A stretch of 62,814 nucleotides of DNA from Candidatus Colimorpha pelethequi. GTDB taxonomy: Bacteria; Bacteroidota; Bacteroidia; Bacteroidales; P3. Positions 8,152-17,097 of the stretch are shown in pieces. Location: assembly GCA_018064245.1 (NCBI GenBank), contig JAGHVO010000017.1, positions 1 to 62,814 of the forward strand, in the 5' to 3' direction. The notes beneath the pieces were generated by a model that ran no database searches, had not been told where the DNA came from, and saw nothing but the letters and a program-made list of their open reading frames with translations. The position numbers were made by a program, and so were the translations under genes. Every line of letters begins with the position of its first letter. The stretch's first letter is position 1.

Positions 8152-10650
8152 ATGAAAGCAAAAGATTTGACTTCGGTGTTCAGGTCGGCAATAGATCGAA
8201 TTGTTGATCCCGAATGTGATTTGCAGGAACTCCTCACAGACAGTCGTAAAATGCGTGATGCGGAACATTCGTTGTTCTTTGCCATCACCACCAAGCGCAA
8301 TTCTGGGTGCAAGTATATAGAAGGCATCTATGCCAAAGGAGTCCGTAATTTTGTTGTCCCATTTGATTCGTTGGCGCTTTACCAGGAACGTTTTGAGGTG
8401 TTGGACAAGGCAAATTTCTGGTATGTGAAGGACGTTGTGATGGCGCTTCAGCAACTTGTGGCAGTCCATCGTGCGCAGTTTCAAATACCTGTTGTGGGCG
8501 TTACGGGAAGCAACGGAAAGACCATCGTGAAGGATTGGATTGTTCAGATGCTTTCCGACGACAAGAAGGTTGTTTCCAGTCCCAAAAGCTATAACTCTCA
8601 GATTGGCGTTCCTTTGTCGGTATGGCAGATGTCGCACGACCATGAGGTGGCTGTTTTTGAGGCGGGAATCTCCGAACCAGGTGAGATGGAGCGTCTTCGT
8701 TCGGTAATTGCCCCCACCATTGGAATCTTCACCAATATCGGCCAGGCACATGACGAGCATTTTTTGTCCCGTCAGCAGAAGATAGCCGAAAAACTGCAAC
8801 TGTTTACGCATTGCGACACGCTCATATATTGCGCCGACCATAAGGAAATACAAAACGCATTGTCGGAAGTGGAGACTTTCAGGCATGTACGCCTCTTTTC
8901 CTGGGGCAAGTCGGCCGACAATGAGGTACAACTGGTGGAGACCACCACGTTGGAACATTCCACAAAAGTTACGGTGCGTTACCAAGATACGACTTCCGAA
9001 ATTGTGATTCCATTCCTGGATCGCGCTTCGCTTGAGAATGCCATGCATTGCATCACGTTGCTTCTCTGCTTGGGCTATTCGAACGATGATGTGGCACGGA
9101 AGTGTCTGTCGCTCACGCCGGTATCGATGCGTCTCGAGATGGGCGAGGGCGTGAACAATTGCCTCCTTATCAACGACAGCTACAGCTTGGATGTCAATTC
9201 GTTGATTATTGCTTTGGATTTTATGCAACACGACCGTCAGCATTTTAACAAGACTTTGATAATGAGTGATTTTATGCAGACAGGTATGGCGGAGCAGGAT
9301 TTGTATGTCCAAGTGGCAAACATGTTGCATCAATACGGTGTGAATAGGTTTATTGGAGTGGGCGACGCGTTGATACGCAACAAGGTGTTTTTCTCTGATA
9401 TGAACGCGGTGTTCTATCCTTCTACAGCTTCGTTCTTGCGCGACCAAGACGTGTCGGAATTCGAAAACGAGACCATCCTGCTCAAGGGCGCCCGCGATTT
9501 CCATTTCGAGGATATCGCCAAGATGCTGCAACGCAAGCTGCATGAAACTATCATGGAAGTCAACCTTGATGCCATGGTGCGTAATCTCAACTACTACCGC
9601 TCACTCATCAAGCCAACCACAAAACTTATGGCGATGGTCAAGGCTGCGTCGTACGGTGCTGGAAAGGTTGAGATTGCCAGTACCTTGCAGTACAACCATG
9701 TAGATTACCTCACCGTGGCGTATGCCGATGAAGGCGTGGAACTGCGTCGCAATGGCATCACGCTGCCTATCATGGTAATGAATCCGGAAGAGGAGAGCTT
9801 TGATGTGATTGTGCGCTACAAGCTTGAGCCCGACATCTATAGTTTCCGCGTTTTTGAACGTTTTTCCGAGACGGCTCGCCTCATGGGGTCGGATGGCAGA
9901 AAAATCCCCGTCCATGTCGAGTTTGACACGGGCATGCACCGTTTGGGCTTCTCGGGAAGCGACATTGTGGAACTCGTTAATCGGTTTTCTGCACCAGACT
10001 GCGTCTTGGAGGTCCAGTCCATCTTCTCGCATCTTGCCTGCAGCGAGGATCCCGAAATGGACGCTTTTACGCAGCGTCAGATCGATCTTTTCAAGGAATG
10101 GAGCGGCGCATTGAAGTCAGGGCTCCACAAGGAGGATATCTGCTGTCATATACTCAATTCATCGGGCATCACCCGTTTTACCGATGCACAGATGGACATG
10201 GTGCGTTTGGGAATAGGCCTTTATGGTATTGCTCCCGACGCGGAAGTGCAAAAGCAACTCACGCCGGTAAGCAGACTCAAGACCCGAATCTCGCAGATTA
10301 AGCCGATACCCAAAGGCGACTCGGTGGGATACAACCGTCGTTGGATTGCGCAGCGCGACTCCATGATTGCCATTATCCCCATTGGCTACGCCGACGGACT
10401 CAACCGACGCTTGGGCTATGAACGAGGCAAGGTCTCGGTGGGCGGTTCCTTGGTTCCGATTATTGGCAGCGTTTGCATGGACATGTGCTTTTTGGATGTT
10501 ACAGGAGTTCCTTGTCAGGAGGGCGACGATGTGATCATTTTCGGCGACGCCACCTTGTTGCAAGAGATTTCCGATGCGGCAGACACTATCCCTTACGAAA
10601 TCCTCACGTCCGTGTCGCCCCGCGTAAAGAGGGTCTATTATCAAGAATAA
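8152..10650 (+). CDS. MurF-alanine racemase fusion (cell-wall precursor enzyme)
   Basis: This 832-residue bifunctional enzyme is the normal Bacteroidota arrangement. The N-terminal half (about 1-460) is MurF, which adds D-Ala-D-Ala to the UDP-MurNAc tripeptide. Its ATP loop is GVTGSNGKT with Lys123, followed by KSYNSQIGVPLSVW and EAGISEPGEM. The C-terminal half (about 465-832) is a PLP alanine racemase. The PLP lysine is Lys497 in AMVKAASYGAG, and the catalytic tyrosine is Tyr727 in SVGYNRRW. The PLP motif differs from the textbook VKADAYGHG but matches my memory of the fused family. One polypeptide thus makes D-Ala and uses its dipeptide. Both domains appear complete. Confidence 0.95.
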   Translation: MKAKDLTSVFRSAIDRIVDPECDLQELLTDSRKMRDAEHSLFFAITTKRNSGCKYIEGIYAKGVRNFVVPFDSLALYQERFEVLDKANFWYVKDVVMALQQLVAVHRAQFQIPVVGVTGSNGKTIVKDWIVQMLSDDKKVVSSPKSYNSQIGVPLSVWQMSHDHEVAVFEAGISEPGEMERLRSVIAPTIGIFTNIGQAHDEHFLSRQQKIAEKLQLFTHCDTLIYCADHKEIQNALSEVETFRHVRLFSWGKSADNEVQLVETTTLEHSTKVTVRYQDTTSEIVIPFLDRASLENAMHCITLLLCLGYSNDDVARKCLSLTPVSMRLEMGEGVNNCLLINDSYSLDVNSLIIALDFMQHDRQHFNKTLIMSDFMQTGMAEQDLYVQVANMLHQYGVNRFIGVGDALIRNKVFFSDMNAVFYPSTASFLRDQDVSEFENETILLKGARDFHFEDIAKMLQRKLHETIMEVNLDAMVRNLNYYRSLIKPTTKLMAMVKAASYGAGKVEIASTLQYNHVDYLTVAYADEGVELRRNGITLPIMVMNPEEESFDVIVRYKLEPDIYSFRVFERFSETARLMGSDGRKIPVHVEFDTGMHRLGFSGSDIVELVNRFSAPDCVLEVQSIFSHLACSEDPEMDAFTQRQIDLFKEWSGALKSGLHKEDICCHILNSSGITRFTDAQMDMVRLGIGLYGIAPDAEVQKQLTPVSRLKTRISQIKPIPKGDSVGYNRRWIAQRDSMIAIIPIGYADGLNRRLGYERGKVSVGGSLVPIIGSVCMDMCFLDVTGVPCQEGDDVIIFGDATLLQEISDAADTIPYEILTSVSPRVKRVYYQE

Positions 10651-10675
10651 ATCAACACTTGAAAATATTTTTGTC

Positions 10676-11992
10676 ATGAAAAAAATCTATGCATTCATTT
10701 TTACATTTGTCATTGTGTCCACTTGTGTGATGGCTCAGAAATCCGTTATGGTAAATCCGTCGTTTCAGAATAGCCGACACAACCGTATTGCTGCGCAATC
10801 GATGCCATCTTCCCACCACCAGGTGCCCAAATCGGTTGTTACTGATACGCTCCACGTTATCGAGGCCGATTACTATGGACAGGACTATCTGGAAGTAACC
10901 GGTAGCCAAGTCGAAGTTGATTTCTATTTCGGTACTGGCAATGTGAGCCTCGACGAAGAATTCAATCCTACAGGCACGGGATACCTGTTGCTGATGTACG
11001 TTATTGCGCCATCCGTCAACAGCGCGCTTTTCCCCGCAGCTGGCAACTATGTTGTTTCCAGTACGTACGACCCCAACACCATCGTCCAGGGTTATGATGT
11101 GTATGCAAGCATAGGTTATCCTGGCTATGGCTACGATGGTACGCTGCTTTACACCATAGAAGATGGTTCTGTCGTCAGCATCGAGCCTGTGGCTTCGGGC
11201 AGTGCTACCATTGCGGGAACCGAAAGCAACGCCAATATGACGATGAACTTCGTTACCGATTCCGGTACGGTTGCGGAATTCACTTTTTCGGGAGATGTTA
11301 TGGTCTATGACTTGACGGAACAACCCGAAGATGCCTATTCGGTTGAACCTATTATTCCGCAAACGGTTACCATCAACAGCAATCGTATTGAGACAGAGGT
11401 CTATGATGGTTTCTTCTATTTGGATGTTTATGACGCCACCTCGGGCTATGTGGCCAATATGGTTTGCTATACGCCTTCAAATGGCTCAATTTATGGCACT
11501 TATGCCGTCGGAGCAGATCCGAGCGATGAGACTCCTGGAACAATCCTTTATAGTGCTGGTTACGAGGGCTATGAACTTTATATGTCCTTTGTTACGGGCT
11601 ACGATGACGAAGGTTACGTGGATTTGGACCACTACAATGTGTTCTTCATTACCGATGGCACGCTCACGCTTTCACAGTCGGATGGTTATATAAACGTTCA
11701 GGGCACGTTGGGCTCTTATTTCGGCTCTACAATCAACATTACAGGCTCTGCCGTGGGTATTGAGAGTGTGAAAACCGCCGAGGTGAACCTCTTCCCCAAT
11801 CCCGCCACTACGCAACTGAATGTGACTGCCGAGGGCGTAAAGAGCATACAAGTTGTTGATTTGAATGGCCGTATTGTAATGGAACGTTCTCAGGCGGGAA
11901 TGCTTGACGTGAGTACTCTCGAAAAAGGCGTTTACATGGTGCGTACCCTCACAGAGAGAGGCGTCGATGTCCAGAAATTCGTGAAAAGATAG
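10676..11992 (+). CDS. Secreted protein with T9SS C-terminal sorting domain
   Basis: This 438-residue protein has a signal peptide (MKKIYAFIFTFVIVSTCVMA-Q). The mature region is rich in Tyr, Asp, Gly and Thr and in predicted beta strands, with no catalytic motif I recognise. The last 75 residues are a type A T9SS sorting domain: NLFPNPATTQLNV, VVDLNGRIV, YMVRTLTERG, ending KFVKR. It should be exported by Sec, carried across the outer membrane by the T9SS and processed at the C-terminus. It is paralogous to the protein at 13.4 kb: the sorting domains are close and the bodies share an element around PGTILYSAG. TATTTTTG at 10666-10673 resembles a promoter but sits too near the ATG to trust. Confidence 0.85.
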   Translation: MKKIYAFIFTFVIVSTCVMAQKSVMVNPSFQNSRHNRIAAQSMPSSHHQVPKSVVTDTLHVIEADYYGQDYLEVTGSQVEVDFYFGTGNVSLDEEFNPTGTGYLLLMYVIAPSVNSALFPAAGNYVVSSTYDPNTIVQGYDVYASIGYPGYGYDGTLLYTIEDGSVVSIEPVASGSATIAGTESNANMTMNFVTDSGTVAEFTFSGDVMVYDLTEQPEDAYSVEPIIPQTVTINSNRIETEVYDGFFYLDVYDATSGYVANMVCYTPSNGSIYGTYAVGADPSDETPGTILYSAGYEGYELYMSFVTGYDDEGYVDLDHYNVFFITDGTLTLSQSDGYINVQGTLGSYFGSTINITGSAVGIESVKTAEVNLFPNPATTQLNVTAEGVKSIQVVDLNGRIVMERSQAGMLDVSTLEKGVYMVRTLTERGVDVQKFVKR

Positions 11993-12006
11993 TCGAAGAC
12001 AAATCA

Positions 12007-13131
12007 ATGGAGTCCAAAGGTTCTATAGCGGTTCTCGACTGGCTCCGTTTCCCTCTTGCCGTGGCGGTGGTGTTTATCCATAGCTACGGCAATCCGCCTT
12101 TATGTGCCTCTTGTGTAGCGTCTGACCCTTGCGCCCAAGATTCGATTTTTGCGTTGTTTCGGGTGCTGTTTTCGCGCGCGTTGCCAAGCTTTGCCGTGCC
12201 GCTGTTCTTCTTGATTTCTGGCTATCTGTTTTTCTATCAGATGGATGACTGGAGTTGGAAGGTGTATGGAAACAAACTCAGGAGACGTGTCCATAGGTTG
12301 CTTTTGCCTTACATTTTGTGGATTGCGCTTTATGCGTTGCATCTCAGTCCCACGACCGTAGGTGGTGTGCTTGCGGGTGCCAAGCCATTGTCGGCATTAT
12401 GGCTGCGTTTCCACGCAATGGGAGGCTGGCATATCTTTTGGGACAGCCATCTTTTTGGCCACACATCCAGCCTTTTGTTGTCGGATGTCTATTCCACGGG
12501 ACCTTTGCTGGCACCGCTTTGGTTTGTACGAGATCTTATGGTGTTGGTGCTTTTTGCGCCGCTGTTTTACCAGCTTGTCAAGCGCTTTCGGTGGCTGCCG
12601 CTTGCTGTTGTGGCAGTGTGTCATCTTGCCAATGTGTGGATTCCTGTTTCAGGCTTTTCCGCTTCCAGCACGCTGTGGTTCCTTTTGGGCGCCACCTTCG
12701 GCATTTGTGGAAAAGACATTGTAAGCGTAGGACTGCGTTGGCGTAAATGGGGCGGGGTGGTGGCTTTTGTGTTGCTGGTGCCACTAGTGTGGCTGCAGGC
12801 TACGAAGGTGGGCTGTTCCGATTTCCCCAAGCGACTGCTCATCACAGCCTACGGACTTGCCGCCATTACCGCTGTGGTGGGATTTGTGGAACAAGGGTTC
12901 CGAAAAGATCGGTTACATCCTCGTCCATTCCTTTCCAAGTCCTCCTTTTTCGTCTATGCCTCTCATATCTTTCTGCTTACGTCCGTGATGCGCCAAATCT
13001 CGCATATTGGAGCAACCTTCCCGCTTCAAATCCTTGCCTATCTACTAACCCCTTTGGCCACGGTGGTGGCATGCCTGGCATTGTATTTCATTTTGGACCG
13101 TTTGCAAATGCTATTGCGAACCTTTGTATGA
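12007..13131 (+). CDS. Membrane acyltransferase, acyltransferase 3 family
   Basis: This 374-residue polytopic protein has about ten hydrophobic segments and the family start LDWLRFPLAVAVVFIHSYG, with the conserved His near residue 24. FAVPLFFLISGYLF and RRVHRLLLPYILW also match the family. Acyltransferase 3 proteins O-acylate sugars or other surface polymers using cytoplasmic acyl donors. The gene begins 14 bp after the T9SS cargo gene and is probably co-transcribed with it; whether it modifies that protein's lipid or sugar anchor is speculation. The C-terminus reads directly into an AATCAAC-type repeat tract. Confidence 0.82.
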   Translation: MESKGSIAVLDWLRFPLAVAVVFIHSYGNPPLCASCVASDPCAQDSIFALFRVLFSRALPSFAVPLFFLISGYLFFYQMDDWSWKVYGNKLRRRVHRLLLPYILWIALYALHLSPTTVGGVLAGAKPLSALWLRFHAMGGWHIFWDSHLFGHTSSLLLSDVYSTGPLLAPLWFVRDLMVLVLFAPLFYQLVKRFRWLPLAVVAVCHLANVWIPVSGFSASSTLWFLLGATFGICGKDIVSVGLRWRKWGGVVAFVLLVPLVWLQATKVGCSDFPKRLLITAYGLAAITAVVGFVEQGFRKDRLHPRPFLSKSSFFVYASHIFLLTSVMRQISHIGATFPLQILAYLLTPLATVVACLALYFILDRLQMLLRTFV

Positions 13132-13139
13132 AAGAAAAA

Positions 13140-13182
13140 ACAAATCAACAGTTCGACAAATCAACAGTTCGACAATTGTCCC
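13140..13182 (+). repeat. AAATCAACAGTTCGAC tandem repeat tract
   Basis: Two copies of a unit close to CAAATCAACAGTTCGA lie immediately after the acyltransferase stop. The AAATCAAC core is the same one that appears inside the YdiJ-like gene at 56.97 and 58.54 kb and upstream of the tyrosine phosphatase at 27.34 kb. Confidence 0.65.
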
Positions 13183-13255
13183 AAATTGTTTCTTAATTGT
13201 GCAAAAATGATTGCTAAATATTGCTAAATGTAGTTGTTGATTGTGAATTTGTTTG

Positions 13256-13263
13256 TATATTTG
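13256..13263 (+). promoter_or_regulatory. -7 element TATATTTG for the second T9SS cargo gene
   Basis: TATATTTG fits TAnnTTTG exactly and lies about 95 bp before the ATG at 13359. TTG triplets suitable for a -33 element occur 18-25 bp upstream. A long AT-rich 5' leader follows. Confidence 0.6.
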
Positions 13264-13393
13264 CACAACCTTTCAAATTGAGGAAATTATTTGACTTGTT
13301 AATAATTAAAATTTATAAAACCGATGTGCCTGATGGTTTATAACGAGGCGGAAAAACAATGAAAAAAGTATTACTTGCTTTGCTTTTGTCGCC

Positions 13394-14632
13394 ATGATTT
13401 CCATGGTAGCATCTGCACAAATGGTCAACAGAGGCCACAAATTGTTTGGTGGCGTTGAGAAGACTAGTTTCGAGCGTCAGCTCATTACCAACTACTTGGG
13501 CAAAGCTCATGAGGCAGTATTGCCTACCAAAGACGGCGCCATAACTGCTACTGACGCTCAGGCTGTATATTGGGGCAGTTACACGGAGACTGTTGGTGAT
13601 TGGGGTTTCCAGTTCTTCAATGGTGACGATTTCGTGCTGGAAGTCGATGTAGTTACCTCTTCTGCTACTACCATTGCTGGTAGCTATACTATTGATGGTT
13701 CTACCACCTACGCCATTGTTGCTGCTGGTGTTGACGACACCGTTGATGACCTTACTGGTTCTTTCACCATCACTTTTGTAAACTCTGGTACCGAATATCC
13801 TCTGTACAACTTCAATGGTAGCTTCTCCAATGGCACCCGCTCTTTTACAATCAACGAGAGTTTTGAGGTTTTAGCAATTGACTATTACATCTATATGTTG
13901 GCTCAGATGGGATATGCTTCTATGACCGACGCACTCATTACCTTGACCGACGATCCCAACGCTCCTACAGGTATGCCTTACGATGCTCAGGATCAGGATT
14001 ATGATGAGGAATTCACCGCTTCTGAAGTTGAGTTCGACGATAGCGATCTCGCTACTTATGGCGTAATCTATGTTTCTGGCGAGTCTGCCACAACCAATGC
14101 TATTGCACAAATGATTGTTTTCGTTGGCGATGCAGAATCTGGTGCTTCTATCCCCGCTGGCACCTATCTTGTTGATGACTCTCAGATGCCCGGTACTATA
14201 TTGGCTTCTTCTGGTGTTCAGAACAATAGCGTTTATCCTTCCTTCGCTGGCTATTTGTCAGAAGATGGTCAGGGTATCACCACTCCTCTTTGGTTTATGG
14301 AAGATGGTAGTGCCACCGTTACTTCAAGCCGTATTGAAGTGAATGCCACCAACTCCTATGGCCGCAACATCCATGTTGTAATGAACAATGGCGTTGGAAT
14401 CAACGATGTTGAGAACGCTCAGGTTTCCATCTATCCTAACCCCGCAACCGCTCAGTTGAATGTTGTTGCCGAGGGCGTTAAGATGGTTGAAATCATGGAC
14501 GCTACCGGTCGTTGCGTACTCGCTTCCGAGAATGCTGGTTCTATTGACATCAGCAACCTCGCCAACGGTATCTACATGGTTCGCACCCTCACCAACGAAG
14601 GTGTAAACGTACAGAAAATCGTTAAGAAATAA
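13394..14632 (+). CDS. T9SS cargo protein with a frame break in its signal peptide
   Basis: The open frame from ATG 13394 encodes 412 residues with a type A T9SS sorting domain at the end (SIYPNPATAQLNVVAEGVK, IYMVRTLTNEG, QKIVKK). From this ATG only MISMVASAQ remains of the signal peptide, too short for export. An upstream ATG at 13359 begins MKKVLLALLLSP and stops at 13395-13397, its TGA overlapping the downstream ATG (ATGA). One extra A in the A6 run at 13362-13367 would join the frames as MKKSITCFAFVAMISMVASA-Q, a normal signal peptide. It is therefore broken, phase-variable, translationally coupled or mis-sequenced. The body is paralogous to the product at 10.7 kb and has no catalytic motif I recognise. 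Confidence 0.75.
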   Translation: MISMVASAQMVNRGHKLFGGVEKTSFERQLITNYLGKAHEAVLPTKDGAITATDAQAVYWGSYTETVGDWGFQFFNGDDFVLEVDVVTSSATTIAGSYTIDGSTTYAIVAAGVDDTVDDLTGSFTITFVNSGTEYPLYNFNGSFSNGTRSFTINESFEVLAIDYYIYMLAQMGYASMTDALITLTDDPNAPTGMPYDAQDQDYDEEFTASEVEFDDSDLATYGVIYVSGESATTNAIAQMIVFVGDAESGASIPAGTYLVDDSQMPGTILASSGVQNNSVYPSFAGYLSEDGQGITTPLWFMEDGSATVTSSRIEVNATNSYGRNIHVVMNNGVGINDVENAQVSIYPNPATAQLNVVAEGVKMVEIMDATGRCVLASENAGSIDISNLANGIYMVRTLTNEGVNVQKIVKK

Positions 14633-14657
14633 GTATTAATTTCTTGATAATTAGTCA

Positions 14658-14690
14658 GCCCGCGCCCTCGGCGCGGGCGGCCGTGTTTTT
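14658..14690 (+). terminator. Intrinsic terminator after the T9SS cargo gene
   Basis: GCCCGCGCC at 14658-14666 pairs perfectly with GGCGCGGGC at 14670-14678 around a CTC loop. After GGCCGTG comes a run of five T (14686-14690). It is placed 26 bp after the stop codon, a good rho-independent terminator. Confidence 0.8.
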
Positions 14691-14712
14691 GTGGGTGGCG
14701 AATATTTCGTTG

Positions 14713-14756
14713 TATGAATAATTATCAATTATCATTTGTCAATTGTCAATTAAAAA
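14713..14756 (+). repeat. AATTATC/AATTGTC heptad tract
   Basis: The sequence is built from AATTATC and AATTGTC units repeated with a 7-nt period, running straight into the promoter at 14760. Related units occur at 15.77, 32.71 and 56.22 kb. Confidence 0.65.
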
Positions 14757-14759
14757 ACG

Positions 14760-14767
14760 TATCTTTG
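14760..14767 (+). promoter_or_regulatory. -7 element TATCTTTG for the HHE-LuxR gene
   Basis: An exact TAnnTTTG match lies about 150 bp before the start of the regulator gene, with TTG triplets 15-25 bp upstream. The leader between promoter and gene includes CTTAAAA heptads (14878-14916). Confidence 0.55.
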
Positions 14768-14919
14768 CAAGTTAAACAGAAATGAGATGCGGACTACAAA
14801 TGATTGTCGTTGAATTGTTGACAAAGAACCTGATATTCGCTCAAAACTAAAACTTGGCAGTGACTTGAAAGGACTATTCGCTTAAAACTTAAAACTTGAA
14901 TCTTAAAACTGAAAAATAG

Positions 14920-15783
14920 ATGCGCAACAAGTTGTTTTCGGAGAGGATGAAAATGGCGGAATTGGTGGCCGCCAACAACAACATCATTCTGTTGCTGCCC
15001 CGATTTGGCATCCGACTTGGTTTCGGCGATTGTACCGTAAGGGAGGTGTGTGCGGAATATGGCATCGCTACCGACTTTTTCTTGCTGATTTGCAACATCT
15101 ATTCCTTCGACGACTACCTGCCCGACAACGACGAGTTGGCGCGCACCGACCTCTCGCAGTTGATACCCTATCTTACTGCTTCTCACCGTTACTATATCGA
15201 CGAGCGTCTGCCGCACATGGAGCGCCACTTGAACAACATCGCCGCGAGTGGCGGCGACCGTACCGCACAGGTTCTGAAAAGATATTTTGAGGACTACAAG
15301 CGGGAGGTGCGCGAACATCTGGAACAGGAAGAAAAGGAGCTTTTCCCTTATCTGCATAAGTTGCTGACAGGCGACAAAACGGCGCGCAGCATGGCAAACG
15401 GCTTTGTGCAGTCGCACACCAACCTCAAAGATCGTTTGTCAGACTTGACGCAAATTGTCTATAAATACATTCCTGGCGAATACATGACCGAAGAGGTTGT
15501 GGAACTGGTATTCGGAATCTTGCAGTTTGCCGAGGACATCGAGAAACACTCCATCATCGAGGAACGGCTTCTCATTCCGCAAGAGGAAGGCGAACTCAGC
15601 GACCGCGAGACCGAGGTTTTGGTGCTTGTCGCCAAAGGATTGAGCAGCAAAGAAATCGCCGAACGGCTGAATCTATCCATTCACACCGTCAATAGCCACC
15701 GCAAGCACATCACCGAAAAAACGGGCATCAAGTCCGTCGCGGGCCTGACGGTCTATGCAACGCTACATAACTTGATTAATTGA
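14920..15783 (+). CDS. Hemerythrin (HHE) domain fused to LuxR-type HTH regulator
   Basis: This 287-residue protein reads as three parts. Residues 1-60 resemble the short N-terminal domain of RIC/ScdA proteins (LLPRFGIRLGFGDCTVREVC). Residues about 80-220 form a four-helix HHE domain with likely iron ligands in HRYY, HMERH, REHLEQEEKELFP, QSHTNL and EKHSIIEERLL. Residues about 222-285 are a LuxR-type HTH (LSDRETEVLVLVAKGLSSKE, then HTVNSHRKH). RIC proteins repair FeS clusters after nitrosative or oxidative stress; here a DNA-binding domain is attached, suggesting a di-iron sensor of NO, O2 or redox state. The next genes are an MFS carrier and a polyferredoxin, which could be targets. The domain call is solid; the ligand is inferred. 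Confidence 0.85.
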   Translation: MRNKLFSERMKMAELVAANNNIILLLPRFGIRLGFGDCTVREVCAEYGIATDFFLLICNIYSFDDYLPDNDELARTDLSQLIPYLTASHRYYIDERLPHMERHLNNIAASGGDRTAQVLKRYFEDYKREVREHLEQEEKELFPYLHKLLTGDKTARSMANGFVQSHTNLKDRLSDLTQIVYKYIPGEYMTEEVVELVFGILQFAEDIEKHSIIEERLLIPQEEGELSDRETEVLVLVAKGLSSKEIAERLNLSIHTVNSHRKHITEKTGIKSVAGLTVYATLHNLIN

Positions 15784-15848
15784 TAATTGCCGATCCGAGT
15801 GAGGTCCCTGTTGCCAGATCATATATCAAAGATTACTGTTAACCCAAT

Positions 15849-17033
15849 ATGAATAATCACGAAGAAAAATTATGGAATAGCAACTACACAAAAGTGTGGC
15901 TGGCTAATTTTATGATTTTCTTTTCTTTTATGCTGCTTACGCCGCTGTTGCCCATTTACCTGAAGGACACTTTCGGCGCAGACAAGCACATGATTGGCGT
16001 GGTGCTTTTTGGCTACACGGTAATGGCGTTGCTCTCGCGTACATTTAGCGGCTACATAGTGGACCGTTTTCCGCGCAAGAAAGTCTTGATACTTTGCTTT
16101 ACATTGTTTTTCCTGTTCTTTGCAGGCTATATCGTGGCGGGTTCGTTGCTGCTGTTTGCCATCGTGAGAACGTTGCATGGCGCGCCTTTCGGTGCCACTA
16201 CGGTAAGCAACAGCACCGTGGCAATTGACGTACTTCACCCGAGCCGCAGGGCGGAAGGCATTGGCTATTATGGACTGAGCAACAACATCGCCAGCGCTAT
16301 CAGTCCATCTGTCGCCATTTGGATTTACGAGACTACCCACAATTTCGACATTCTGTTCATCATTGCCATGCTTGTGGCTGCGTTGGGCATGGTGATAGAC
16401 TGCACGGTGAAGTTGGAACCCCGTGAGTTGCTGCCTGACAAGAAAAAGATTTCGCTCGACCGTTTCTTCTTGTTGAAGGGATGGCATCTGGCGCTTAATA
16501 TGGTTTGCTTTGCTTGCTCTTATGGCGTAATGTCCACTTATGTGGCAATTTACGGAAGGGAGAAACTTGGCATTGAGGGCGGTTCGGGAGTCTTTTTCCT
16601 GCTACTCTCGGTAGGTCTCATTCTTTCTCGTCTTACGGGAAACCATGCCCTTAGAGACGGAAAGGTGACGCGCAATGCTACCATTGGCGTCTGCATCTCG
16701 CTTATGGGCTATCTGCTTTTTGCCGCCGTCCCCAACGCGATAGGCTACTATGGAGCCGCCTTTATCATCGGTTTGGGCAATGGCCACATGTATCCCGCCT
16801 ACCAAACAATGTTTATCAACCTTGCGCCTCATACACAAAGGGGCACGGCAAACTCCTCTATTTTGGTGGCTTGGGACACGGGCATCGGAATTGGCATTCT
16901 TTTGGGAGGCATTGTGGCGGAACATCTAGGCTATGCGTGGGCATTCTGGATGGCTTGGGTGGTGAACCTTTTGGGTGTCTCGGGCTATTTTCTCGCTTCC
17001 CGCGGCCATTTCTTGAAAAACAAATTGCGGTGA
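15849..17033 (+). CDS. MFS transporter
   Basis: This 394-residue protein has about twelve membrane segments. The MFS signature between helices 2 and 3 is GYIVDRFPRKKVLI, and the helix-5 region has SRRAEGIGYYGLSNNIAS. This pattern fits drug/sugar-type exporters of the DHA1/YfcJ kind, but the substrate cannot be read from sequence. The gene is on the same strand as the HHE-LuxR regulator, 65 bp away. Its stop codon TGA is the first unit of a GTGAATA heptad array (17032-17045). Confidence 0.82.
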   Translation: MNNHEEKLWNSNYTKVWLANFMIFFSFMLLTPLLPIYLKDTFGADKHMIGVVLFGYTVMALLSRTFSGYIVDRFPRKKVLILCFTLFFLFFAGYIVAGSLLLFAIVRTLHGAPFGATTVSNSTVAIDVLHPSRRAEGIGYYGLSNNIASAISPSVAIWIYETTHNFDILFIIAMLVAALGMVIDCTVKLEPRELLPDKKKISLDRFFLLKGWHLALNMVCFACSYGVMSTYVAIYGREKLGIEGGSGVFFLLLSVGLILSRLTGNHALRDGKVTRNATIGVCISLMGYLLFAAVPNAIGYYGAAFIIGLGNGHMYPAYQTMFINLAPHTQRGTANSSILVAWDTGIGIGILLGGIVAEHLGYAWAFWMAWVVNLLGVSGYFLASRGHFLKNKLR

Positions 17034-17096
17034 ATAGTGACCTTAACCTTGACCATTAACTCTTAATTCTTAACTCGTAACTCTTAACTTATATCA
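17032..17096 (+). repeat. Modular intergenic array: GTGAATA, CCTTGA, CTCTTAA units
   Basis: The array begins at the MFS stop codon (gTGAatagTGA), continues with CCTTAACCTTGACC, then ATTAACTCTTAATTCTTAAC and related heptads up to 8 bp before the next ATG. Module order matches the arrays at 22.68 and 24.13 kb. Confidence 0.75.
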
Positions 17097-17097
17097 G

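Noticed and set aside
8149..9543. 464-codon minus-strand open frame opposite murF-alr
   Set aside because: It is antisense to a complete, conserved enzyme and has no recognisable domain; codon structure of the + strand creates it.
10666..10673. TATTTTTG promoter directly before the first T9SS cargo gene
   Set aside because: It ends 2 bp before the ATG, so transcription would start inside the gene; probably a chance match.
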